This document shows, piece after piece, positions 21,890 through 31,754 of a stretch of 64,000 bases of DNA. Source of the DNA: Gnetum montanum (lineage: Eukaryota; Streptophyta; Gnetopsida; Gnetales; Gnetaceae); assembly GCA_015680685.1 (NCBI GenBank), contig MNCI01003865.1, positions 281,944 to 345,943 on the forward strand, written 5' to 3'. The notes under the pieces are model-generated. The model was not told where the DNA came from. It was given only the letters and a program-made list of their open reading frames with translations, and ran no database searches. Each line of letters begins with the position of its first letter. Within the stretch, counting starts at the first letter, position 1. A program made the position numbers and the translations under genes.

Positions 21890-22374
21890 TAGCTGGTTTA
21901 TCACAGCATTTTGGTTACTTGGAGGGATCTTGAGCCTTTCCTTTTGGTAGTTGAGCTAGTTGAAGTACTGACATGGTTTAGGCCACTTAAGACTGATGAA
22001 CCTACCTCTAATCTGACTATTGACAACAATGGGGTATGGTTCAGGGAAGGGGCCTATGAATTCCTTGCCTTCATCCTAGATAGATTTAAGGTGGTGGTTT
22101 GGTCACACCTAAGCGAACAAGTGGCACGGAGCATGCTTGAAGCTATGTTGCCAAGATCTTCAGATGGCATCGTGGTTTTCATGGTGGATATTGACAAGGG
22201 ACCGCTTGTGATCGAGGACGGTCCCTCTGGCGGGCCCAGATCTACTCGCCCGTTAGCGCACATGTGGGACCTATTGCCATGAGGGCCTGACTATCTCAAT
22301 AACACCTTATTTCTGGCTGCGCATGCACACACATTATTTTAGAACCCTCCTGGCACTGTGTACCAGGTAGAGAG
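21890..22374 (+). pseudogene. FCP1/HAD-type phosphatase-like exon, E2 copy
   Basis: Residues read LEPFLLVVELVEVLTWF, later GVWFREGAYEFLAFILDRF, KVVVWSHLSEQVARSMLEAM, RPLAHMWDLLP, and YLNNTLFLAAHAHTLF before a TAG, then NPPGTVYQVE. FCP1-like plant HAD proteins keep the same order: a DLNG/DLD strand, RP-x-EFLxF...FxVxhWSS, W...YNxxNTLLxDDxPxKxxxNPPxT. The nucleophile Asp is Glu here, the DD pair is AA, and the stop before NPP is shared with E1. I infer capture of a host phosphatase fragment that no longer catalyses. It could instead be an unrelated fold with chance similarity. Confidence 0.58.
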
Positions 22375-22810
22375 GTAAGATTGTTTAGTTTGTCGTTTCT
22401 ATTTTTTTCGTTTAATGTTTGCTCCTATTGTGATGACCATTCTTTTGTAGGCCCCAAGTTAACTAATATGGGACATGCGTCAATGATGATGGGCTTGCCC
22501 TGGCTCATACTACTTTAGAGACCTTTATGGTGGGTCCTATCCTTTGTAGAGCTGTATTAGCTCAGACGAAATGTGACATTGTTCATTTCCATAAACGATT
22601 TTCCAGGGCATTTGCACAATGCACGGCTCATGGGTGGTTGCATGGAGATTGGTCATGTAATGGACCAATTTTCCCTTGTGACGTTGACTTGGGTTCTAGC
22701 ACCTCGAAGTCCATAACTAAAGGTAAGTGAAAATATTTCCTGGATGCCTTAGTGTGTTTGTTTGACTTTTGGTCGTCATACTGATGTGATGATTTCAAAT
22801 TGTGTTTACA

Positions 22811-23861
22811 ATTGATGTCCCTGTCGGTGGAGACCCTGTTACGACAGGACGAACTGAGAGTACCCTGTCGATGAAGTTTGGGGAGATCAGCAAGGCACAA
22901 CGATGGTTGTGCACCAATGCCCCACCATCTATTGTCCATTGTTTGGGTGATGTCGGCCTCATGGAGTTATTTACAACCCCGAGCCCTGATGTGTCCATAG
23001 CTGAAATGATTAGGATTGTTGATTCATTCGACAAGTTCATCTTCTACTATAGCACCCATATTAAGGGTGTCAAAATAGTTTTCCATCTGTCACTCGAGTT
23101 CTTTTCAGACCTATTCAGTGTACTAGTAGATGGCATAAATGTGGTTTTGGATAGGGCACAGAAAGAGCTTCATATGGTGCGTGAGCTAGAAGACTAGTTG
23201 GGTATTGTCAAAGGCTCCAAGGGATTCCCTATGCAAGGGACGTCAAAGGTGGTGGAATTTAATGAATTATATCCCCTGTTTTGGGCACAGGTGTTTTCTA
23301 AATCCCTGTCCTAGGTGAGGAGTCTTGGTGTTGAAGCTGTGCGCATCATGCGAACCATCTTAGAAACTAGGATGCATTATAATTGGGCTCAATTTTTGTT
23401 GTTGGGCCTTCATAAGGAGATAGTGCAATTGCATTCAAACGTTGAGGCGTAGTCCAATTTTACATTTGCATTCTTTGCAGGCTATCTACGTCACTTGGTT
23501 AAGTTTTTAGTGGTTCGTGCGGATAATAAATATGTCCTATGGGATCGTACTCAATTATCTCACCCGTGGATTAACCATTTGTTCGAGATAGCTAAATCCC
23601 AAGATGCACCTGAGGGGATTGATGAATCCATGACCATCACCATAGAAGGTTCATATGGTACTTCAATCCATACATGTGATAGTGTAGGGTTGGAACCAGA
23701 CAATGTGCCCTACACTGCAAAGAGAGTTGAACGAGTTATCAAGGAGACTATCGGGAAAGCCAAATCAAAGCTCCCGAAGCATGAACACCCTAAAGAGGTG
23801 GCCTCAACTGTGGAGGAGCCAAGGTTGAAGCAAATACGGTTCAAAATGCTTATTTGAGATG
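22811..23861 (+). pseudogene. conserved unrecognised domain of the opposite-strand gene
   Basis: Conserved landmarks shared with E1 and E3 are AQRWLC (E1: SQHWLC), FFSDLFSVLVDGINV (E3: FFLDLFGIPANGVKV), FPMQGTSKVVEFNELYPLFW, SLGVEAVRIMRTILET, HYNWAQ, SNFTFAFFAGY and CDSVGLEPD. I do not recognise the family. The FHLS/T...DLF(G)xPxxGxxV stretch is reminiscent of plant mobile domains and of the plant gypsy-type transposon family, but the likeness is weak. A TAG at 23450 occurs at the same codon in E3 (43595-43597). E1 has CGA there. Confidence 0.6.
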
Positions 23862-24569
23862 AGTAACCCTAGTGCATGTATTACATTGTCCTTTTCATCT
23901 TATTCATATTTTTTGTTTTGACCGCTTACATGAAACTAATGCCTTCAGACTTGACTCAGGAAGTGAGGAGACATGAGTTAGAGACCATTTTCGAGGAGGA
24001 GGAAGCTACAACAGACTTAATAATTGAGGAGGAAGAGGTCGACAAAGATCAGGTAGGAGGGACGGAAGAGCTAGTGGAAGACACCATGGAGACAGAACTG
24101 GTCGATGACCAGGGTGGTGTTGATGAAATGTTCAGTAGCTTCCTTAAGGGAAGATTGGATCTTGGCAACCCTCCAAACCTAGAAGGGGACAGAGAACATG
24201 GTATATTTCCTTTTGTTTTATTGCGTTTCTTTGTGAATAATTTTTTCTAGGGTTTTTTACTTTTATATTTTTATCCCTTCCAGATGAAGGTAGGACAATT
24301 CCTACGATGTGGTTGGAAGTGCCTATGAACATGGCTCCCCCTGAAATGCCCCCTGAGGCTAGTCCACCTCGTACTCATAGACCATTTTCTTGGATCGAGA
24401 TGCCAAGTAAAATGGATTTCGTGACCAGTATCGTCAACGAGGTAGTTGAACGTATTCAGGAATCCCACCCTGAGATAGGTACAAATGTTTCGAGCCTTCT
24501 GCAGTGTTCGAGTTTCACATCCCTTTTTTGTCGTCTAATGTTTAACGCCTGTTCTTTTCGTGTGTGTAG

Positions 24570-25354
24570 GAGCCAAGCTAAAGTGGGATCCTTCTGAGAC
24601 TGTTAGTATTGAAAGTTTGCCTTCACTACCCCTAGAAGTTGAACAGATACCAAGGCCATTCTATGACAAGGTGGCGGAAGGTCTCGTGCATAACGTCAAA
24701 TTGCTTTGGACCTGTAGGCATTCCATTGAACAGTTATGGCTACAAATCCAAGCAAAGGAAAAAGAAGTTTTCGAGTTATCAGTTGAACATGATGATCTCA
24801 AGGCTCAGTATGAGTTCGTCTCAGCTAGACTAATAGGTGATCGTTCTTGGCGAACCTCTGAGATTACCTATACTAGATATTGGAACCTGCTCAATTGCCA
24901 CACGTCACTGACCCGGAAACTAGCAGAGTGTAAGGCCCAGATAGATCTACTGAACCTCAAGTGCTAGGATTGGAAGGCTTTCGCTTCCAAGGTGTGTAAG
25001 TGGGGTCAGGATGAGAAGAACCACAAGCATCATTACAAGAAATCATTGAAGGAACTATCCATAGAAAAGCGTCAGCTTGAAATGTTTGTAGAGGGTTTGG
25101 GTCTACGCTCTACGTTTGATACCTTTGCTCAAAATACAACTGTTGAGATGGAATCTCCTACTAGGGTAATTACAACTACTTTTGGGGAGGTCTCTGTGGG
25201 TGAATTCCCCTTGAAAAATCCTACATGGTCGGCTGTTGACAAGGGGAAGGCCTTGGCAAATGTCGATCTAGGCCTTGATGGGACTGATTGGGCTAGCATC
25301 TCAGAAGAGGAAATTCTCCGTTGACTAGAATTCGATTTAGGAGGGTCCCCTTCG
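24570..25354 (+). pseudogene. coiled-coil exon of the opposite-strand gene
   Basis: It opens AKLKWDPSETV, SLPLEVEQI and YDKV, and continues with heptad-like stretches (IEQLWLQIQAKEKEVFELSV; LTRKLAECKAQIDLLNLK). It then has WKAFASKVCKWGQDEKNHKH and ends with NPTWSAVDKGKALANVDL and ISEEEILR. E1 (8103-8920) and E3 (42418-41640) keep the same landmarks, including PxWxxxDKGKxLA. Basic and acidic heptads suggest oligomerisation or a structural role. This is inference. Confidence 0.65.
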
Positions 25355-25629
25355 GTAAGCATTTTGTTGCCATGAAATTAATTCATTGAGTAGTGTTTAG
25401 GATTTTTCTCTTTTGTTCTTGTGTTGATTATCTCTTTTGTATTTTATAGGTTCAAGGTGATGACGATGTTCAAGAAGCTGGCCCCAGTGGAGTAGGGACC
25501 CATGATGCTGGCAGGTCTGAAGGGGAAGACCCTCCCATCCCTGATGTTTAGTTTTTGCTTTGAGATTATTCTGGCTCACATTTTTACATGAGTTATAAAT
25601 TGAATGTTTTGAGTTGTATTGAACAAATG

Positions 25630-25635
25630 AATAAA
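25630..25635 (+). terminator. poly(A) signal of the E2 opposite-strand gene
   Basis: AATAAA lies 79 bases after the exon 7 stop, in the sense orientation of the plus-strand gene and ahead of block P. On the minus strand E3 also has AATAAA downstream of its stop, near 41200. Confidence 0.5.
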
Positions 25636-25914
25636 ATCAGTTAACTCTTGTACTTGTATATCATTACATTTATATATATATTTCTACATATATTTTTTTG
25701 TTGTGGATTTTGAGTTTAAATGTAAACACAACACGGCAATGTAAAATCTTTTGGTTTTTTGTAGTTTAAGTGTAGTGCACGAATGTAATTATAAGTAGGA
25801 ATGTAATTATAAGCGAAAGATAATTGTGAAAATTGTTATTGGTAACACGACAATGCAAGTGTAAATTCAAACAATGAACTGGAATTCGGGAGAAAAACAA
25901 AATGTAGGTAGATG

Positions 25915-26911
25915 ATCTAGTTTAAGGCCATTTCAGGCCACATGCACTAGTTTAAGGCCATTTCGGGCCACTTTCACTAGTTTAAGGCCATTTCGGGCCA
26001 TACGTAAGCAAGGGAAGTTTCAAGTGAAAAGGGTTGATTTCTTGATAGACCGACCATTTCTAATCGTGGCTAGTTTTATGTCATTGCAGACATGATAGTT
26101 TAACATCCTTTTGGACTTGAAATTAGTTTAACGTCATTTCGGACTTGAAAGTAGTTTAACGTCATTTTGGACTTGAAAGTAGTTTAACGTCATTTCGGAC
26201 TTTAAAGTAGTTTAACATCATTTCAGACTTTGAAGTAGTTTAACATCATTTCGGACTTGAAAGTAGTTTAACGTCATTTCAGACTTGAAAGTAGTTTAAC
26301 GTCATTTCAGACTTGAAAGTAGTTTAACGTCATTTCGGACTATGAAGTAGTTTAACGTCATTTCGGACTTGAAAGTAGTTTAACGTCATTTCAGACTTGA
26401 AATTAGTTTAATGTCATTTCGGACTTTGAAGTAGTTTAACGTCATTTCGGACTTGAAAGTAGTTTAACGTCATTTCAGAATTGAAAGTAGTTTAATGTCA
26501 TTTCGGACTTGAAAGTATTTTAACGTCATTTCAGATTTGAAAGTAGTTTAATGTCATTTCAAACTTTGAAGTAGTTTAACGTCATTTCGGACTTGAAAGT
26601 AGTTTAACGTCATTTCGGACTTGAAAGTAGTTTAACGTCATTTTAGACTTGAAAGTAGTTTAACGTCATTTCCGACTTTGAAGTAGTTTAACGTCATTTC
26701 CGACTTTGAAGTAGTTTAACGTCATTTCAGACTTGAATGTAGTTTAACGTCATTTTGGACTTGAAAGGAGTTTAACGTCATTTCTAACTTGAAAGTAGTT
26801 TAACATCATTTCGGACTTGAAAGTAGTTTAATGTCATTTCGTACTTTGAAGTAGTTTAACGTCATTTTGGACTTGAAAGTAGTTTAACATCATTTCAGAC
26901 TTGAAAGTAGT
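25915..26911. repeat. E2 protease/cassette-boundary tandem array (block P)
   Basis: Three units with CTAGTTTAAGGCCATTTC (25917-26005) are followed by about 30 tandem 28-bp units around AGTTTAACGTCATTTCGGAC (about 26085-26911). Two variants intermix: GGACTTGAAAGTAG and GGACTTTGAAGTAG. The array stops exactly at the gag-PR stop codon (26912-26914). Units touch without spacers. Confidence 0.95.
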
Positions 26912-28279
26912 TTATTGGTTTAGTAATTTTTTGATTTTTCTCATTTTAACATTAGGAGTAGCGTTAACGAGTATGATTCTATATTCAACGTCTCCTTCGC
27001 TGATCACGTTGAATGGTAATTCAGCCCAAGGGATGTCTGATGGAATAGTTTCCACATTGGCATTTTTGGGCATTTCTGCATGCATTTTGGTTTTTGTGTC
27101 GGTTGTAGTTTCTAAGTGAGGCTATGTATGTACAACTTCAGGCCCAGGTACTTCTGTGTTGGGTAAATTTTCCTTTGTATCTAAGAGATTATCGCCTACT
27201 GGTTGTCATTCATTTGTATCATCTTGTTTAGGCTCTTCGAGCTTAACCTCTGAGCCTTGGTCTATGTCTGTATACGATGAGATGGTAGGTGTAGCAGCCT
27301 CCCCGTGTATAATGATTTCACCACCTTCGTCAGGCAGGTGAATTTCTTGGTGTATGGGGGAGGAGATTGCTTTCAGTTGGGCTAACCAGGGCCTTCCCAA
27401 TATTAGGTTGAACCCTGGCATTTCATCGATTACCACAAAGTCGGAAAATGTGGGGAATTGATCCCCTACTATAAAGTCTAAAGTCACAGTGCCTTTGACT
27501 ATCACGTGCAATCCACTGAACAATTTCAAACATGTGGTGGTGGTTGGTTTTATTAGCTCTGTAAGCCCCAATTGTTCAACGATGGGATATGGCACTACAT
27601 TTGTGGCAGCTCCATCATCTACATGCACTCTATGTATCTTAAATTGATTTATTCATATCGTTATGAACATAGGTGTTGTTGTTACCTCTTCCGTTTTCTC
27701 ATCCACTTTGATGTTGTCATTGTGGACACTTAATGGCTTAGGAGTTTACCCTTGAGGCGAGTACATTACCGCATGAATTGAAGGTTCATTTGGAGGCAAG
27801 TCTTCGCTTACTGGGATGGATGTCAACATGTGCACTAGAGCTTCGCGATGGTTTTGAGATGTTAACACCAGGTCGTATAAGCTCAGTGAAGTGTTTTTTT
27901 GTTTGAATGCCTGCATGACTTGCATTAGAGTTGTTGCTAGGTCTCCACTTTTGGACGTATGTCTGTCGGTAGTGATTTGGTCCATTGGGCCCAACAGTTT
28001 TATTTCATGTATAGTTGGTCTGTCATTTTTACCTAGAATCGTTGATTTGGGCATATCATGTTTTCCTAATGATTCACCCTCATAGCCTGTGTTTGGTTTA
28101 TCGTTATGTGGTGTCATGGATATTACATTTAGTGGGGTAGGTTTAGGAGGTCCTACGGCTAGCTGCTGACACTCCTTTTCCAAGCGTTCGTGTGTAAGCT
28201 TTTCTGCTAGGCGTTCTCGTGTGTGGCGTGGGGGAACTGTTGGTTTCAAAATCTCAAGTTGTTTTGGAATTTTTACCAC
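26912..28279 (-). pseudogene. E2 protease region of gag-PR
   Basis: This is the aspartic protease end of the gag-PR ORF. It has FKIHRVHVDDGAATNVVPYP near 27630, where DDG is the active-site variant shared by all four elements with a protease. It continues with VIVKGTVTLDFIVGDQFP, EMPGFNLILGRPWLAQLK and SPIHQEIHLPDEGGE. After the protease a tail ends MRKIKKLLNQ and a TAA at 26912. E3 ends almost identically (WKVKKLLNH, stop). The ORF therefore closes naturally before RT, and RT must be reached by splicing or a separate start. Only a few stops are present. Confidence 0.9.
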
Positions 28280-28720
28280 GTATGGAGTAGGGCAGGGTCA
28301 CTGTTGGAAAGTTGAATGCGGTTGAATGTCAAGCTGGCTGGGAATCCTAACGACATAGGGGGTTGGTTTGTTCTGTGCTTGCGGAGTGGATGATTGGTGG
28401 TCATCAGGTCGTTTGGGTATCCTGACAACATATGGGGTTGGCCTAGCTAGAGGTTGTGTCTCAGTAGTTGCGATCGCTAGTGGCATTCAAACTACGTAAC
28501 GAGTGAACTAAGTAAGAGGTGATTGTGTATTTGCGGCAGTAGTGGTGGGAGGTGTATGTACTACATATGGTTTTGGTGGTTCCGTGGTAGAGATCGCTGC
28601 GGTGGGGGATATTCGGATGACATAAGGTTTCTATGGGGAATATGGTGGTTGAGGTGCAAGCGCTTGTATAGTGGGAGGAATATACACTACAAATGGTTTC
28701 TTAGCCATTCGCTACTCATG
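28280..28720 (-). pseudogene. E2 gag-protease linker with PYVVRIP repeats
   Basis: At least seven copies of a (K/T)PYV(V/I)(R/K)IP motif, spaced by 15-40 residues of Pro, Thr and Gln, lie between gag and protease. Examples read TPYVVRIPKR, TPYVVRIPSQ and TPYVVKIPKQ. E1, E3 and E5 have PFVI(K/R)VP versions. Several stops interrupt it. Function is unknown; it may be a flexible spacer or a binding motif. Confidence 0.75.
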
Positions 28721-31117
28721 ATCGGAGTGGGAGGTGTTAATCCTAGGTGTTTCCAGTTCGTCATCACAGTAGATGGTGTTAATTACGTACGGTGCTTCTT
28801 TAGTATTTAGAGGATCTTTATATACAACCATGGCTTGGTTTTGTGGTTGGACCAGGTTAGCTTCATCAAAAGTGATTTGACCTCTGTCAATCATTTTTTG
28901 GATATCTTGTTTTAAGATGAAAAAATAATCAGTTCCATGCCCATTACGTTGATGATAATCACAAAAACGATCCATTCTAAAGCCTTTTGGAATTGGGGGA
29001 TCATCTGGGGTTGCCAGGCTTAGGTTCTGAATCAATTGACAAAATCGATCATGTATTTGGATTGCCATAGGAGACAACTGTTTATATTTCATCAGTCTGG
29101 CTTTCAAGAGCTGGTCGAATAGTTGTGATGGCTTCATGGGCAACTACGTATATTGAGAGGGGTCCTTCCTCTCGAAGTTTCTCATACGACTCGGTGTAGG
29201 GTTTTGTGATGCAGATGATTCGGGTATGGTTGCAAGAGTAGGTTTAGCATAATTAGTAGGGGCAACAGGTGGTTTGCCTTGTTGTCCCACATTCACTTGT
29301 TATGTTTCTGTTAGTGCCACTATAGTTGTTTTAACCTTTTCTTTATCTTTCTTACTATGTTGATTCTTGAAGGCTGAATATGCAGGGTCATGGTTGTTTT
29401 GTGCTTCCTACTTGATGTTCTTGATCTATACAAATGCTTGACTCAGAGTGCGTGCATTGAGATAATATAGTTTGGATTTGACAAAATCGTTGACAGCCCC
29501 TTTTAGGATGGTGAGGAGATACGTTTATGGGATCGGCTCATGGAGTTCATTGAGAGCGGCACTCCACCATTGGATGAATTTTTGGACAGGTTTAAGGGGT
29601 GCTTGCTTAACCTGTATGAGGCTATCAAGCATTGCTTCAGGCTTCAAGTTATACTTGAACCTGGTGATGAATTGGTGTAACAAATCTTCCAGAGAAGATA
29701 TTGAGTTTCGTGGTAAGGCCCGATACCAATCAAGTGCTCTCCCAGTGAGGGACATGGGGAACACTCATAGAATGACATGTGGCCATGCCTGAAGTAGTGT
29801 GCACTCTAGTCTAAAAATTATGAGGTGAGTGTTGGGGTCTATCTCCCCGTTGTATTTAGTCAACGTGGGTAAAGATACACCCTTGGGTAATGTTAGAGGC
29901 AGAACCGAAGAGCTGATGGGGTCATCGTGATAGAAGTCCACTACCTTGAGCTCCCCATTGGTGGCTATTTTGAGGAGTTTAACCTCGTCAGTTAGCTCAT
30001 ACATTAGCTTTTTAGCATCAACCCAGTCTTGGGCACTAGGTAAGATAGTAGGTGGAGGATGTTGCACAGGATATAGGTTAGATTGTTGGATAGTGGGCTG
30101 GAAGGAAGAAAGTTCTGTAGTTGGAGGCTACGTTTGCGGAATATTCGTAGTAGGTGGTACCAGGGGTGGCACATTGTAGGCAAGGGGTTATTGTTGTGGT
30201 TGTCCTTAAGGGAGGTTAACTGGTAGAATTGTATTAGGTAGTGTGTTATAGTGAGGGGGTTGATGTGGTTGAGTACTAATCGTGGCCCATTTCCCAGTCA
30301 TGCCTTGTATAGGGACACCCTAAACTTGATGTGTCACATTTGTAAGGGGTGCTCCTTGGGTTTTGATCCACGGTATGTAGTGAGTGGATGTAGAAGCCAG
30401 TATTACATGTGGCATCCCAATCACTCAGGGTGGGAAGGTTACTCCTACATTATTTTCAGGAGGTTGTATTTGTAAGAACGGGGGTACTATGGCCATAGGA
30501 GGAATTGCGAGGGGAAGCGTGTTGACTTGAGCATCGATCGCTGGAAGAGTGGGTGCCTCTTATGGAGGCACATGTGCTTGAGTAATTTTGAATGATTGGA
30601 GAGATGTAGTTTTGCCTGTGAATTGGTGAAACGACGGGTTTGCATATGTGTGTGGGCTGAGGGTGTGGTACGAATCTTCATGCTCGAACTGAGCTGCGAA
30701 GTCATCCTCCTCTTCCAATTAAGGATTCACCATGGATTGGTCCAGAGGTTGGTTCTTTAGTAGTAGGAGCTGAGAGATAAGCTTAGAGTAATGCTTTGGG
30801 AGAGGGATGATGTCATATGGTGAAGGGATGAACTCATGTCCTCCCCTGTGAAACAATTCGTATTATCTTTTAACCTCCATTTCAGTTTGGTCTACGGCTA
30901 GGCTAGCTTGTATTTTCACACATATGAAATTGTATTGCTCCTGGGGTATAATGTTAAATGACGGGTCCCTCCCTTGCAGTTGGAGCGACCAGCGAGGTCC
31001 CGCCATTGGTGGTACTATGAGTTGTTGGACGACCATGGGGCCTACGATATCCATGATGGGCTTGGTTGTAGCATTGGGGTTCATAGTGTTCATAATGAAT
31101 GGTTGTGAATATGACAT
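28721..31117 (-). pseudogene. E2 gag
   Basis: This is the capsid/nucleocapsid precursor. The chosen start MSYSQPFIMN at 31117 matches E1 (MMSYS, 51580) and E3 (MLSSQSLIM, 37019). Next come YNFICVKIQASLAVDQ and a Pro-rich stretch. The gag core runs from about 30000 to 29450: VVDFYHDDPISSSVLPLTLP, LECTLLQAWPHVIL, GRALDWYRALPRNSISSLED, LHQFITRFKYNLKPEA. FCDYHQRNGHGTDYFF near 28950 replaces a zinc knuckle, and the usual last Cys is Phe. Stops are scattered through it. The linker and protease follow in the same ORF. Confidence 0.9.
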
Positions 31118-31149
31118 AGTGGAAGGGATATGGAACTGGTATACTTAGT

Positions 31150-31640
31150 ACAGCGTACACCTACGTTTGCTGCATATAACGTATAGATTGGGTCTCAACG
31201 TATAGGCTTCAACGACCAGCGTATAGTAACAGCATATAGGTATACGTTAAAACGTGTAGGCAGAGCAGTGTACAGCGTACACTCAATAGCGTAGACAGAG
31301 TCTGCAGCTTAGAGCATACAGCGTATACTCAGTAGCATAGACAGAGTCTGCAGCGTAGAGCGTACAGCATATACTTAGTAGCGTAAACAGAGTCTGCAGC
31401 GTAGAACATACAGCGTATACTCAGCAGTGTAGACAGACTCTGCAGTGTAGAGTGTACAGCGTATACTCAGCAACGTAGATAGAGTCTGTAGCATAAAGTG
31501 TACAGCATATACTCGGCAGCGTAAATGCTGGCTACAATGTAGAGTGTACTGTGTATACTCAACAGCGTAGACGCTAGCTACAGCGTAGAGCATACAGCGT
31601 ATACTCAACAACGTAGACACTGGGAATTCTATAGAATAGG
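31150..31640 (-). repeat. E2 gag-leader tandem repeat
   Basis: About seven 46-bp units contain CAGCGTATACTCAG, TAGCGTAGACAGAGTCTG and CAGCGTAGAGCGTA. They lie between PBS and gag ATG. The GCGTA core is shared with the A-type LTR and the opposite-strand leader. Confidence 0.85.
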
Positions 31641-31730
31641 ATGCTGATCCAGGAATTTCAGAGTTGGGTTTGATGTACATGAATCTCAGAGGATCAAGGT
31701 ATGAGATCATAGTAAGTTTAAGCAGTTTTG

Positions 31731-31749
31731 GGCCCTCCTTCTAGCACCA
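31731..31749 (-). other. E2 primer binding site
   Basis: The minus strand reads TGGTGCTAGAAGGAGGGCC, five bases (GTAAA) inside the LTR end at 31755. It matches the PBS of E1, E3 and E4. Confidence 0.88.
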
Positions 31750-31754
31750 TTTAC

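Larger units (their letters stand above)
21880..25551 (+). pseudogene. E2 opposite-strand multi-exon gene (best copy)
   Basis: The gene lies between protease and RT of E2, on the other strand. The exons I read are 1 (about 21890-22374, phosphatase-like), 2 (22451-22722), 3 (about 22811-23861), 4 (23949-24200, acidic), 5 (24284-24478, PFSWIEMPSKMDFVTSIVNE), 6 (24570-25354, coiled coil) and 7 (25450-25551, ending PPIPDV then TAG). Introns at 22375-22450, 23862-23948, 24201-24283, 24479-24569 and 25355-25449 have GT...AG ends and are 76-95 bp. The intron after 22722 has a clear GTAAGTG donor but a degraded acceptor. AATAAA follows at 25630. Premature stops include 22280 (TGA), 22340 (TAG), 23450 (TAG) and 24965 (TAG). 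E1 and E3 copies align. No transposition enzyme motif is visible. Confidence 0.85.

Noticed and set aside
22628-22939. Minus-strand frames overlapping exons 2-3 of E2
   Set aside because: They are shadows of the plus-strand exons. No conservation is seen with E1.
23876-23948. Hydrophobic stretch before exon 4 as a transmembrane helix
   Set aside because: It falls in the intron between exons 3 and 4, which has GT...AG borders in E1, E2 and E3.
21880-25551. Opposite-strand gene as an envelope-like third ORF
   Set aside because: It is antisense to gag and pol, has introns in its own orientation, and shows no signal peptide or membrane segment in its exons.
26085-26911. Regular 28-bp repeats resembling a CRISPR array
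   Set aside because: Units are contiguous with no spacers, and the context is a plant retrotransposon. It is a plain tandem repeat.
31150-31710. Repetitive minus-strand frame of about 111 codons
   Set aside because: It arises from the 46-bp tandem repeat in the gag leader. There is no homologue in E1 or E3.
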